Source: Thecamonas trahens ATCC 50062 (Eukaryota; Apusozoa; Apusomonadida; Apusomonadidae). From it: DNA of 64,000 nucleotides. Under the pieces are notes generated by a model, which was not told the origin of the DNA, searched no databases, and saw nothing but the letters and a program-made list of their open reading frames with translations. The stretch spans positions 261,793 to 325,792 of the forward strand of contig NW_013657661.1 of assembly GCF_000142905.1 (NCBI RefSeq), written 5' to 3'. The position numbers and the translations under genes were made by a program. Position 1 is the first letter of the stretch; the number at the start of each line of letters is the position of its first letter. This document shows positions 9,889-18,856 of the stretch, one piece after another.

Positions 9889-10760
9889 TCACAGCTTGCG
9901 GCAGCACTTCTTGTACTTCTTGCCCGATCCGCAAGGGCACTTGTCGTTCGGCTTGACCTTGGGCCCCTTGGCCACTGTCGCCGTCGTCGTCGACACCTTC
10001 TTCAGCGGCTGGAACTGCTTGCCGGTGGGATCGACAAACGGATCAAACGCGTGGTCCTCTGCCAGCCGCGACAGTGGGTTCTTCGGGTTGTTGTGCGGCA
10101 GCGTCCCGCTGAGGAACGTCGCGTGGCAGGCCTCGCAGAGGTCTGTCTCCGCGACCATCGAGAGCCATCCCATGCGTCGACGACATGCATCGCGAGCAAA
10201 GAGCGGTTGATGGGAGCCAGCGAGCGAGCAGGAGAGAGAGAGAGACATTACATTACGGTGAGCGAGATTCTGATGGCGCCGGCCCCCCCCCTTTTCCTCC
10301 TCATCACCGTCACCATCACCTCCACCATCACCTCCACCAACCCCCAACCCCACCTCCAGCTGATCCCAACCGAGCCACCTCCCTGTCCAGGCTCATGCCC
10401 CGCCAAGGCGAGCTTCAGACACATGGACCACCTCTACCACCCACCGGTCCCCTACACTCTCGACCGAGACCACTGCACCGTCTCCTCTGCCAACTCCTTG
10501 CCTCAGCCGCCATCCCCAGCCCCCCCCCCCTTCCTCTCCCCCGGCCACCACTTCCCTCGGTCTCGTACGGCTCATCCCTCCCTCACCTCCTCCCTCACTC
10601 CCCCCCAACCCCCCAACCCCTCACACACATCGCCCGTACCATGGTTGGCGCACTTGCTGCACTTGTACCGGAGACCAAACATGGGCTCGACACCGCAGCC
10701 ATCGCAGGTAATGCCCGGATGGGTGCCCATCATGTTAGCCAGCGACTGAGTAGCAGCCAT
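9889..10760 (-). CDS. Small ZZ-type zinc finger plus SEC-C motif protein
   Basis: Two exons, 10760-10640 and 10142-9889, joined at a GTACGG donor and GACAG acceptor; 124 residues. Exon 1 starts the zinc module (CDGCGVEP, then YKCSKCANH) and exon 2 completes it (DLCEACHATF), a ZZ-type arrangement as in dystrophin and p62. The tail has KCPCGSGKKYKKCC, a textbook SEC-C motif, the zinc-binding element at the C-terminus of bacterial SecA and of various other proteins. The splice is supported because it restores the ZZ order. The two modules suggest a small adaptor that binds peptide or protein partners; the function is unknown. A TTTATT on the plus strand at 9859-9864 (AATAAA on the sense strand, 25 bases after the stop) is a likely polyadenylation signal. 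Confidence 0.85.
10143..10639 (-). other. Intron of the ZZ/SEC-C gene
   Basis: A 497-base phase-1 intron with GTACGG donor. It holds C-rich and CACCAT-like low-complexity sequence and no other gene that I can see. It is the longest intron recognised in the window. Confidence 0.85.
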
Positions 10761-10762
10761 TG

Positions 10763-10786
10763 TGAGAGAGAGAGAGAGAGAGAGAG
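10763..10786. repeat. GA dinucleotide repeat
   Basis: A run of about twelve GA units directly upstream of the ZZ/SEC-C start codon, that is CT-rich on the sense strand. It belongs to that gene's leader or promoter. Confidence 0.9.
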
Positions 10787-10816
10787 GTAGCAACTAGCGG
10801 AGGGACAGTTCCCCCT

Positions 10817-11157
10817 ACCACTACGATCACCATCACCACCACCATCACCACACCACCATCACCATCACCACCACCATCACCACCACCATCACCACCACCA
10901 CTACCACCACCATCACCACCACCATCACCACCACCATCACCATCACCACCACCATCACCACCACATCACCATCACCACCACATCACCATCACCACCATCA
11001 CCACCACCATCACCACCACCATCACCATCACCACCACCATCACCACCACATCACCATCACCATCACCATCACCATCACCACCACCACCATCACCATCACC
11101 ACCATCACCACCACTATCACCACCACCACCACCACCACCACCACAATCACAATCACC
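10817..11157. repeat. CACCAT/CAC simple-sequence array
   Basis: About 340 bases made almost wholly of CAC and CAT triplets in irregular order, in the divergent spacer between the ZZ/SEC-C and RBR genes. It is a degenerate microsatellite, purine-poor on the plus strand. It would read as His/Thr or Gly/Asp low complexity if translated; no conserved frame suggests it is. Confidence 0.97.
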
Positions 11158-11297
11158 TTCCGCCCCTCCCCCCGCCCCCGCCCCCCCCTGCCCCCCCTTC
11201 CTCGGCTCCTCCCAAACCGGCAGTCTCAACCTCTCCCCTCCCCCGCCCCCACCCCACACGCACACACACTCCACCCCACTCACCCCACCCGCCCGCC

Positions 11298-14200
11298 ATG
11301 CCCTCCCGGCCCCTACACACGACAGCATGCCTGTCACTGCTGCTGCTGGCGGCGCTGGTAGCCTTGCCTGTCCAGGCTAGGGTAGGCGCCCAGTTCAAGG
11401 AGGCCTACACGGCGGTGCCTGGCTCCTGCACCAGCGACACCCACTGCGGCCTGTACTCGTTCTGCAACGACGACGGCATCTGCGAGAGCTCACTGACACA
11501 GGGCCGCATTCTCGGCGGCATCATGCCCACGGCTACCGTCGTCGTTGTCGCCATCTTTGGCGCTTGCGCCGCCGCCATCGCCTGCGGCTGCAGCTCGTAC
11601 TGGGCCTCGCCAGGCGCCCGATGCGCTTCGCCCGGCGAGGCCGGCATCGAGCGCGCAGTCCTCTCTGCCCAGGCTGCCACCATCTGCTGCATTGTCACCG
11701 CTCTGGCCCTCGGCCTCACCCTCGGGCTCTGGTCGGCCGACGTAACTCCGTCTGCGCCAGGCGCAGGCCGCAACTGCACCTCGCTACAGGCTCTGGCCTG
11801 CGAGCCCTACTTTTGCGATCTCCGTGTCGAGCAGTGCTTCACCGCATGCTCCACCCAAGCGCACTGCTCGCTTGGCGCAGAGTGCAAGGCCGGCGTCTGC
11901 GTCTCCACCCGCACCAATCTACCGTCCAACTCGGAGGGGCAGTCCCAGCCCAAGAACCCGGCCGGCCGCGTCGCCGCCATCGCCATCTTCTCCGCCCTCG
12001 GCTGGTTCTGCCTCTGCTCGGTCAGCGCCTTGTTTTGGAACATCAACGCCAACAAGTCCGACTACGATTGGTACTTTTGGTCCAAGTGCTGCGCCACAAC
12101 AGGATGCATCGCCATTGCTCTTGGTCTTGGCCTAGGCCTCGGCCTCCCACGCGCCACCATCGTACCTATCATGCCGGCCATCAACTCTACCACATGCGCT
12201 GGCGACCGCGCCTGTGCCCCGTACCTATGCAACGAGGACATCGGCGCGTGCTACGATGCCTGCGCCACCTCGGACGACTGCTTCACCTCGTTCTCGTGCT
12301 CGGCCGGCAAGTGTGTCCCCGGCTTTGCCGGCGTCGAAGTCCGCTCCGTCTCGGTCGGCGGCACTGTCGCCATCGTTGCCGCCATCGCCGTCTTTATCTG
12401 CTGCTGCTTCTCGTGCTTCTTTTACAAGTGCGACCCGTGCAGCGTGTACAACCAAGAGGAGCGCATGGTCGGCGGCCTCTTCTGCGCTCTCCTCTTCACC
12501 ATTGTTGTTGTCGTCGTTGCCGGCCCGCTTATTGGCCTTGCCAAGCACGACGTCGAGTTTGCTCATCCCGCGCCACTCAATGGCACCGCTCACTGCGCGC
12601 AGGCCGACGCTCTCGCCTGTGCGCCCTACTACTGCGACCTCACCTCGTCCAAGTGCCGTGCCTCGTGTGCTGCCGACGACGAGTGCATCACCGGCGCAAA
12701 GTGTTCCAAGTCAGGTGAGTGCGTGTACGACGGCCCGTCGCGAGAGTCCATGCTAGACTCGAAGCGCCGTACTCTTCCGGCGTGGGCCACCACCATCATC
12801 GCCCTCGTCAGTCCGCTCCCGCTTGTAGTCCTACTCCTCGGCGTCTTTATTCTCTTCACCGTCTTTAGGAACACCCGGTACGTCGTCGATCACGAGTACG
12901 ACCTGGCTCCAGCCTCGTGTAATGGCGCCATTCTCTGCTGTGTCATCATTGCCCTCACTGTCGGCCTCGCCCTCGGCCTCACCCAGGTCGCCGGCAGTCC
13001 GTCGCCGCACGCCGGAACCGTCACCCCGCATCTTGCCCCGGCCTTTCCTACATGGTTTGTCGTCACTGTCACCATGGCGGCCGCATGCGGCTCGTGCGGG
13101 CTTGTCCTTGTCATCGCGCGCTGCACCCTGTCGCTTCCGTGGCGAGCCGGCGTCATGTCCCTCGTAGAGTCCGACTCCCACACCGCTAAGGCCTTCTCCG
13201 CCTTTTGCTACCTTGTCATTACTTTTGCCGTTGTCATGACTGCTGTCGGCGTCGGGATGGGGACCCAGACCAAGCTCGTTGTTCCCGCCGCGCCTGGTGC
13301 TGTCAACGGCACGTCGTGCGTGACAGCCACCGACCCGCGGTGCTTCCCCTTCCGCTGCGACGTCTATGCCGGGACATGCTACGACTCGTGCACCACGTCT
13401 GAAGAGTGCATCGATGGCCAGCAGTGCCGCGCGGGCCAGTGCGCCACACCACCGTACAGCGGTCTCCTGCGCCCGCGCAGACTCAGCGCCGTCGTCGTCG
13501 CCGGCGCGGTTCTCCTCGCCTTCTCGCTATGCTTTATCTGCATCTCGTCGACCGCCGGCTGGCGGCCGCGCGCCCGACTCTGGCTCTCGGGCTTCCAGCG
13601 GTACCGGGTCCCGCTCATCAGCGTCACCTCGTGCTGCTGCGCCGTATTCGTGGGCGTCGTCGTCGCCATGCTGCTCCTCATGTGGAGCCGGGTCGACGAT
13701 GTCGCACCGGTGGCCGCCACCGGTGCCGGCGCGCGGACCTGTCACCACATCGCTGACCTCGCGTGCGCGCCGTACCTGTGCGACTCGATCACTTCGAGCT
13801 GCTACAATGTCTGCTCGTCTGACCGGCACTGTCAGGACTACTACGAGTGCGACAAAGCGGCCGGAAAGTGTGTGTATGCCTCGCGAGACTGGGCCCGCTT
13901 TATCGGCAACATCCTCATTGCCGTCCTAGCCACCGGCCTGGTCCTTGGCATGGCCTCGTTCCGACTCGATCACTTGTACACCGCCCGCAAGATGAAGGCT
14001 GCGCTTCGCCGCCGCGAAGAGTTCCTCCGCCGGCTGCAAGAGTTCAAGGCCCAGCAAGCCGCCATCGAACCGGTTGTTCTTGACGTCGACACTCCAGTCG
14101 GTGAGGATGGCCCGGACCCGACGCTGCCCACACCTGCCGGGGCAAGCGCCGGGGAAGGCGCCGCCTTTGACTTTGAAGGTGCCGAGCCCGTCGACATGGA

Positions 14201-16511
14201 TGCACTGGCGGCTGCCGGTACAGCCGCGCCTGCGCCGCACACCTCGGATGTTTGCGGCATCTGCTACTTTGCCCCGTCAACTGTCCGCTTTGTCCGCAAA
14301 AACTGCACCCATGGCTTCTGCAACGAGTGCGCGGCGTCGTCGCTGCAGATGATCATCGACACTGACCAGTTCCCGGCCCGCTGCCCAGGCTGCCTCGCCG
14401 AAGACATGGGCCTGGCGCCGGACGATCCCATGTTCCAAGCCTCGCTCATCGAGTCAGGTATCATCGAGCGGCTCGCCCGCCGTATGGTCATCGCCATCGA
14501 CTTTGCCCGTCGCTTCATCTCGCTCCAGCTGATGAAGGCGTTTGCCTCGGACGACATCGTCATGTGCCCGGCGTGCTCGCTCCTCAACATCAAGCCCGAC
14601 TGGGAAGCGGTGACCAAGTCGGCTCCGAATCGGTACGTGGTCACCTGCCCTAACTGCACCTCGGAGTTTTGCGCCGAGTGCCTTGGATTCTCGTTTGAGC
14701 ACGACGGCTACACCTGCGAAGAGTACGCCCGCGCCATGGAGCGCGGTGACGACCGCCAGACCCAGGCTTTTATTGCGTCGACGTCCAAGCCGTGCCCATC
14801 GTGCGGTGTGCCGACGTCGCGGTGGCGCGGCCACGCCTGCCACCACATCACGCCTGGAACCGGGTGCGTCAACTGTGGCCATCACTACTGCATCGTGTGC
14901 CTCCAGCCGCATCCATGCGGCGGCTCAGACCACGGCCTCTTCTGCGACGACCGCTGCGACTGCCTCCCGTGTCCCGACTGCAGACCCGGCTCGCCATGTG
15001 CCCACTGCTACGGCGACGAGTCGTGCCCGTCGTGCCATCCGCCCCGCACCGCCGACGCGATGCGGAATCATGGCTTCACGCCCAACGACATAATCGGCGG
15101 CTTTGGCCTGCAGGACATGGGTAACGTACCGCTGCAGCCCATTCCACGCCCGCCGTCGCCGCCGCCGATGCCGCACGAGCCGGGCCATGCCCTCGACGAT
15201 CTGCTCGGCGACCTCGGCCTTGACTACGTCCCTCCCGGCTTCTGGGACCCCGTCATTCCGCTCGCGCCATCATCGCCGGGCGATGTCGCCGGGCCGTCGG
15301 GCGCCGCTGGGCCGTCGGCGCCGCTGCCGCTGGCCGCACAGCGCGATACGCTCCTGCCGCCGCGCCGCCTTGTTATTCCCGAGGCCGGCGCTGGCATGAC
15401 GCTCCACGACCACATCCGCCTCATATCCGAGAACGGGCCGGATCGGCTGCCGCCTGCACCGCCACCGCTCCCGCCACCGGACTGGCGCCGCTCGTGGCGC
15501 AACGCAACCTCGCACATCACCGCCCGCTCGCCCGAAGTAGTTCCGGTCCCAGCCGCAACCAGACTCGCCCCGCGCCGGCTTTCGGACGCTGACGTGCACT
15601 CTACATCGCGCAGCGCAAGCTCCGCTTCCGACGACGGCATCCAGCTCGAGCCTGTTCGGCCGCGGCCGTCGCGGCTCCAGCTCCCGACCCGAGGCCCGGC
15701 CACCGACGGCCATACGCCCGAGTCGGCCAACGATCGCGCATCGCCGCTCTACCTCCGCCGCGGGCTCAACCGGCTCGAGCTCACCCCCGAGGCCGTGACC
15801 AGCGCCTCATCAGCAGGCGTCGACGACAACGCAGCCAACGTCTTTGACTTTTCCGCCTTTCCACGCACTGCTCGCGAGAATCTGGCACCGGTCACCTCGC
15901 GCTGGCTCTCGCCGCTCTCCGCCAGCCGGGCCCACCCGGCAACCGCATCACGGCGGCCACTCTCCAGCGAGTTCTTCCGCTTTGACGCGCCGCAGTCGGG
16001 CGGCGGCCGCGCCCTGCACTCCGCTGACGGGTCGACCCTTCCGCCTGTAGTGCGAACGCCGGCCTCGGCCCAGCGCCCGCGCATCGCCCAGTTTATGGCC
16101 ATCACCGGTGTTGCTACCGAGCGCATCGCACGTAACTACCTCTCGCTCTTCAACTTTGACCTCGCCAGCGCCGTCCACTACCACAACGATGTCGAGGCCA
16201 CGCTGCAAGCTCGCAACTACAAGTCGACCGCGAGCAGCGAGTCTGCGTCTGAGGCTGCGCCACCGCCGCCACCGCCTCCTGTGCCTGCCCCTGAGGCTGC
16301 GCATCTCTCGCCGGCAAGTCCCCGCGATGACATTATCCACCATCACCCACTTCCAGACTCTGAAGGCTCGGACGAGAGCGAGCTGACATCGTCGGCGACT
16401 GAAACATCATCGACGGCCTCGACCTCGTCGTCTGCTAGCTGTGACGGTCGCGCTGCGCCAACCACCTCCAGTCATGTCACCGTCTCGTCGTCTTCTGCTG
16501 ATCTGGTGTGA
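11298..16511 (+). CDS. Multi-pass membrane RBR-type E3 ubiquitin ligase with extracellular Cys modules
   Basis: 1,737 residues, single exon. It starts with a signal peptide (Leu/Ala-rich to about residue 27) and a partial Cys module. Then comes a serial pattern of two hydrophobic helices and one Cys-rich module. I count 13 membrane helices and five full modules sharing a CxPYxC-D core, a C-Y/F-x-x-C and a later pair of Cys; the loop after helix 8 has no module. With a luminal N-terminus, 13 crossings put all modules outside and the long C-terminus in the cytosol. From about residue 985 comes RING1 (CGIC, CTHGFC, CPGC), then an IBR (CPAC, CPNC, CAEC), then RING2 (CPSC) with a likely catalytic Cys in the HACHHIT segment at about 1179. 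A Pro/Ser-rich tail follows, then a UBA-like helix bundle (QFMAITGVATERIARNYL, about 1595-1635). RBR ligases pass ubiquitin through a RING2 cysteine thioester. Family assignment is firm; the whole architecture is unfamiliar to me. Confidence 0.92.
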   Translation: MPSRPLHTTACLSLLLLAALVALPVQARVGAQFKEAYTAVPGSCTSDTHCGLYSFCNDDGICESSLTQGRILGGIMPTATVVVVAIFGACAAAIACGCSSYWASPGARCASPGEAGIERAVLSAQAATICCIVTALALGLTLGLWSADVTPSAPGAGRNCTSLQALACEPYFCDLRVEQCFTACSTQAHCSLGAECKAGVCVSTRTNLPSNSEGQSQPKNPAGRVAAIAIFSALGWFCLCSVSALFWNINANKSDYDWYFWSKCCATTGCIAIALGLGLGLGLPRATIVPIMPAINSTTCAGDRACAPYLCNEDIGACYDACATSDDCFTSFSCSAGKCVPGFAGVEVRSVSVGGTVAIVAAIAVFICCCFSCFFYKCDPCSVYNQEERMVGGLFCALLFTIVVVVVAGPLIGLAKHDVEFAHPAPLNGTAHCAQADALACAPYYCDLTSSKCRASCAADDECITGAKCSKSGECVYDGPSRESMLDSKRRTLPAWATTIIALVSPLPLVVLLLGVFILFTVFRNTRYVVDHEYDLAPASCNGAILCCVIIALTVGLALGLTQVAGSPSPHAGTVTPHLAPAFPTWFVVTVTMAAACGSCGLVLVIARCTLSLPWRAGVMSLVESDSHTAKAFSAFCYLVITFAVVMTAVGVGMGTQTKLVVPAAPGAVNGTSCVTATDPRCFPFRCDVYAGTCYDSCTTSEECIDGQQCRAGQCATPPYSGLLRPRRLSAVVVAGAVLLAFSLCFICISSTAGWRPRARLWLSGFQRYRVPLISVTSCCCAVFVGVVVAMLLLMWSRVDDVAPVAATGAGARTCHHIADLACAPYLCDSITSSCYNVCSSDRHCQDYYECDKAAGKCVYASRDWARFIGNILIAVLATGLVLGMASFRLDHLYTARKMKAALRRREEFLRRLQEFKAQQAAIEPVVLDVDTPVGEDGPDPTLPTPAGASAGEGAAFDFEGAEPVDMDALAAAGTAAPAPHTSDVCGICYFAPSTVRFVRKNCTHGFCNECAASSLQMIIDTDQFPARCPGCLAEDMGLAPDDPMFQASLIESGIIERLARRMVIAIDFARRFISLQLMKAFASDDIVMCPACSLLNIKPDWEAVTKSAPNRYVVTCPNCTSEFCAECLGFSFEHDGYTCEEYARAMERGDDRQTQAFIASTSKPCPSCGVPTSRWRGHACHHITPGTGCVNCGHHYCIVCLQPHPCGGSDHGLFCDDRCDCLPCPDCRPGSPCAHCYGDESCPSCHPPRTADAMRNHGFTPNDIIGGFGLQDMGNVPLQPIPRPPSPPPMPHEPGHALDDLLGDLGLDYVPPGFWDPVIPLAPSSPGDVAGPSGAAGPSAPLPLAAQRDTLLPPRRLVIPEAGAGMTLHDHIRLISENGPDRLPPAPPPLPPPDWRRSWRNATSHITARSPEVVPVPAATRLAPRRLSDADVHSTSRSASSASDDGIQLEPVRPRPSRLQLPTRGPATDGHTPESANDRASPLYLRRGLNRLELTPEAVTSASSAGVDDNAANVFDFSAFPRTARENLAPVTSRWLSPLSASRAHPATASRRPLSSEFFRFDAPQSGGGRALHSADGSTLPPVVRTPASAQRPRIAQFMAITGVATERIARNYLSLFNFDLASAVHYHNDVEATLQARNYKSTASSESASEAAPPPPPPPVPAPEAAHLSPASPRDDIIHHHPLPDSEGSDESELTSSATETSSTASTSSSASCDGRAAPTTSSHVTVSSSSADLV

Positions 16512-16598
16512 GATCCAGCCTCGCAGCCGTAAATCCCTCCTGCCGCCGGCAGCTGTCACCTGCCTGCCACTGCCACCGTCACTCCCACACTCCACTCC

Positions 16599-18827
16599 AT
16601 GAACTCGTCCGAGTCTGGGTCGGAGGCTCACTGGTGGGAGAGCGACTCCGAGTCGGGCTCGGCTGAGGAGCATGTGCCTCGGCCCGAGTCTGCCCTCCAG
16701 CTCTGCCTTACCCTCCATGCCCACGGCCTGGCCTTTCGAGTCCGCGAAGCCCTCAAGAGCCGGGCGGAGCGTGGTGGGAGTGGCAGGAGTGGCAGCAAGG
16801 ATGTCGGCCGAAGCGCGCGTGCGAGGATGGCGGCCGTGGGCGAGGCGACGGCCCAGGTGCTACGTGGGCTGGGCCTGGAGGCCAAAGTCGAGGTGGAGGA
16901 TGGTGAAGCCGAGTGTGAAGCCCGCGGGCGCGCCGACGCGCTGATGCGCGCGCGTCAGGGTGTGGCCTACGTCTTGGTCGGCCCATCGTCACGCAAGGCG
17001 CTGGAGGATGCTTTTGCCGCTGCACAAGTGGGCGCCGCCGAGGCTGTCCGCATCTTAACGCTCTGCGGCTCGGCCCGGGTCCAGCAGATGGTGCTGGCGG
17101 TGGTACGATCGGCGCGGACGTCAGCAGCGCTGGCAGAGACCATGAGCAACGCGATTAGAGCCGGCGATGGGGAGGCAGACGCCACCGATGCCACCCTCAA
17201 CGAGCTGGTCGACCTGCCGCTAATCGGTGCTCTCGAGAGCACCGGCCTCCTCGCCGACGTCTGCGCCCTCCATGACAAGGCATCCCAGGCTGAGCTCTTC
17301 GACGCACTGGCGTCATTCAAGCTCACGCTCAGCCTAGGCGCACTCCCGCTTGACGCCATCAACAACTACTTTGGCTCTGAGATTGCTTTCTACTTTGCTT
17401 GGCTCCACATGTACACGGTGTATCTGGTTGCACCTGCGCTCTTGGGCTTGCTTGTCTTTGTCCATCAGTGGCTCGCCGACGCCTCGTTTGTGTGGCCGCT
17501 CATCCCCTACGGTATCTGCCTCTCGCTCTGGTCGTCGGTCTTTCTACAGATGTGGCGGCGGCGGCAGTCGGCCATGGCCTACAAGTGGCTCGATGGCGAA
17601 CTGGAGCTGCCGGCCACCCGGTGGGAGCACCGACCAGGCTTTGAGGGCGAGTGGATTCGCCACGAGCCGAGTGGCCTCTACGTCCTGCAGTATCCGACGT
17701 ACATCCGGTATGCCAAGTATGCGGCGTCGGCGGTGGTCCTATTCCTGTTTGTGGCTGTGGTGGCCGGCTCGATCTGGGGTGTGCAAGAGCTGACGCGGAC
17801 GCTCGAGGCCGAGTACCCGGCGTGCTACGATTGGGGCCACATCAAGGCCTCGCTCCTCGGCAACGAGTCGCCACCGCACGTGACCGCCGAAGCATTGTGG
17901 TGGTGCCAGGTCATCCGCATCGTGCCTGGCCTTGTCTCTGCCGTCGCCATCCAAGTCCTCTCGCGGGTATACACGGTCGTGGCCCGGCGCATCAACGCGT
18001 GGGAGAACTACAAGTCGGAAACCTCGGCCCGCAACCACCTCCTCGCCAAGCTCTTTGTGTTTCAATTTGTCAACCACTTTGCTGCACTCTTCTACCTGGC
18101 CTTCTATCTGCGGGACTGGGACAAGCTCCGCCAGCGGTTGCTGGTAGTCCTTGTCTTCAACCAAGTGCTGGACAACTTCAAGGAGACGCTCGCTCCGGCG
18201 GTCATCACGCTCCTTCGGGCATCCGTTCCGCTGGCGGCGGCTCCGGTTGCCCGCGACTCGCCTCACGCCGAGCTCATCGACCAGACCAACCGTCCTCGGT
18301 ATGATGACACCATCTCAGACTTTCTGGAGATGCTCATTCAAACGGCGTATGTCACGTTCTTTGGCGCAGCCTTTCCGCTCGCCGCCGTCCTCGCTCTCGC
18401 CAACAACCTGGCGGAGATCCGAGTTGACGCACACAAGCTCTGCTCGCCGGGTGGGTACGCACGACCGTTTGCCCGTGCTGCGGCTGGCATTGGCGTCTGG
18501 TTGTACCTGCTTGACTTTATTTCGATTGTCGGTGTTCTCGTCAACACGGCCCTGCTAGTCATGACAACCAACTCGATCGACGAGTGGTGCGCGCGGTACG
18601 GATGGCCCGAAATGCTTGGCGTCTCGGCCGCGGTGCTCAAGATTGGTGGCGTCTTTGTGGCGGAGCATGCCATCCTCGGCATCAAGCTCGCGCTGCACCT
18701 TCTCATTCCTCCTGTTCCAGGCACCGTCAAGTGGTCACGGATCATCGCCGCCACGCCCAAGGCGTACCTGCACGAAAAGTCGGGCCCGTACGCCCGATCA
18801 ATGGTCCGCAAGGCCAAGATCGCGTGA
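16599..18827 (+). CDS. Anoctamin / TMEM16 family membrane protein
   Basis: 742 residues, single exon. The cytosolic N-terminal domain (about 1-245) is followed by the anoctamin start signature, INNYFGSEIAFYFAWLHMYT. Several membrane helices follow. Late in the chain comes YDDTISDFLEMLIQTAYVTFF, then LANNLAEIRVDAHKLC, which is the strongly conserved TMEM16 helix 7-8 region and looks closest to the ANO8/ANO10/Ist2 branch. TMEM16 proteins are calcium-activated lipid scramblases or anion channels, and some are ER-plasma membrane tethers; I cannot tell which from sequence alone. The start ATG is 88 bases past the stop of the upstream RBR gene on the same strand. It converges with the FAM227-like gene (29 bases between stops). 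Confidence 0.93.
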   Translation: MNSSESGSEAHWWESDSESGSAEEHVPRPESALQLCLTLHAHGLAFRVREALKSRAERGGSGRSGSKDVGRSARARMAAVGEATAQVLRGLGLEAKVEVEDGEAECEARGRADALMRARQGVAYVLVGPSSRKALEDAFAAAQVGAAEAVRILTLCGSARVQQMVLAVVRSARTSAALAETMSNAIRAGDGEADATDATLNELVDLPLIGALESTGLLADVCALHDKASQAELFDALASFKLTLSLGALPLDAINNYFGSEIAFYFAWLHMYTVYLVAPALLGLLVFVHQWLADASFVWPLIPYGICLSLWSSVFLQMWRRRQSAMAYKWLDGELELPATRWEHRPGFEGEWIRHEPSGLYVLQYPTYIRYAKYAASAVVLFLFVAVVAGSIWGVQELTRTLEAEYPACYDWGHIKASLLGNESPPHVTAEALWWCQVIRIVPGLVSAVAIQVLSRVYTVVARRINAWENYKSETSARNHLLAKLFVFQFVNHFAALFYLAFYLRDWDKLRQRLLVVLVFNQVLDNFKETLAPAVITLLRASVPLAAAPVARDSPHAELIDQTNRPRYDDTISDFLEMLIQTAYVTFFGAAFPLAAVLALANNLAEIRVDAHKLCSPGGYARPFARAAAGIGVWLYLLDFISIVGVLVNTALLVMTTNSIDEWCARYGWPEMLGVSAAVLKIGGVFVAEHAILGIKLALHLLIPPVPGTVKWSRIIAATPKAYLHEKSGPYARSMVRKAKIA

Positions 18828-18856
18828 GCTGCAGTCTGGCTACCGCATCACTCGTC

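Noticed and set aside
10817-11157. CRISPR-like or satellite array
   Set aside because: There are no unique spacers or constant unit length; it is a triplet microsatellite.
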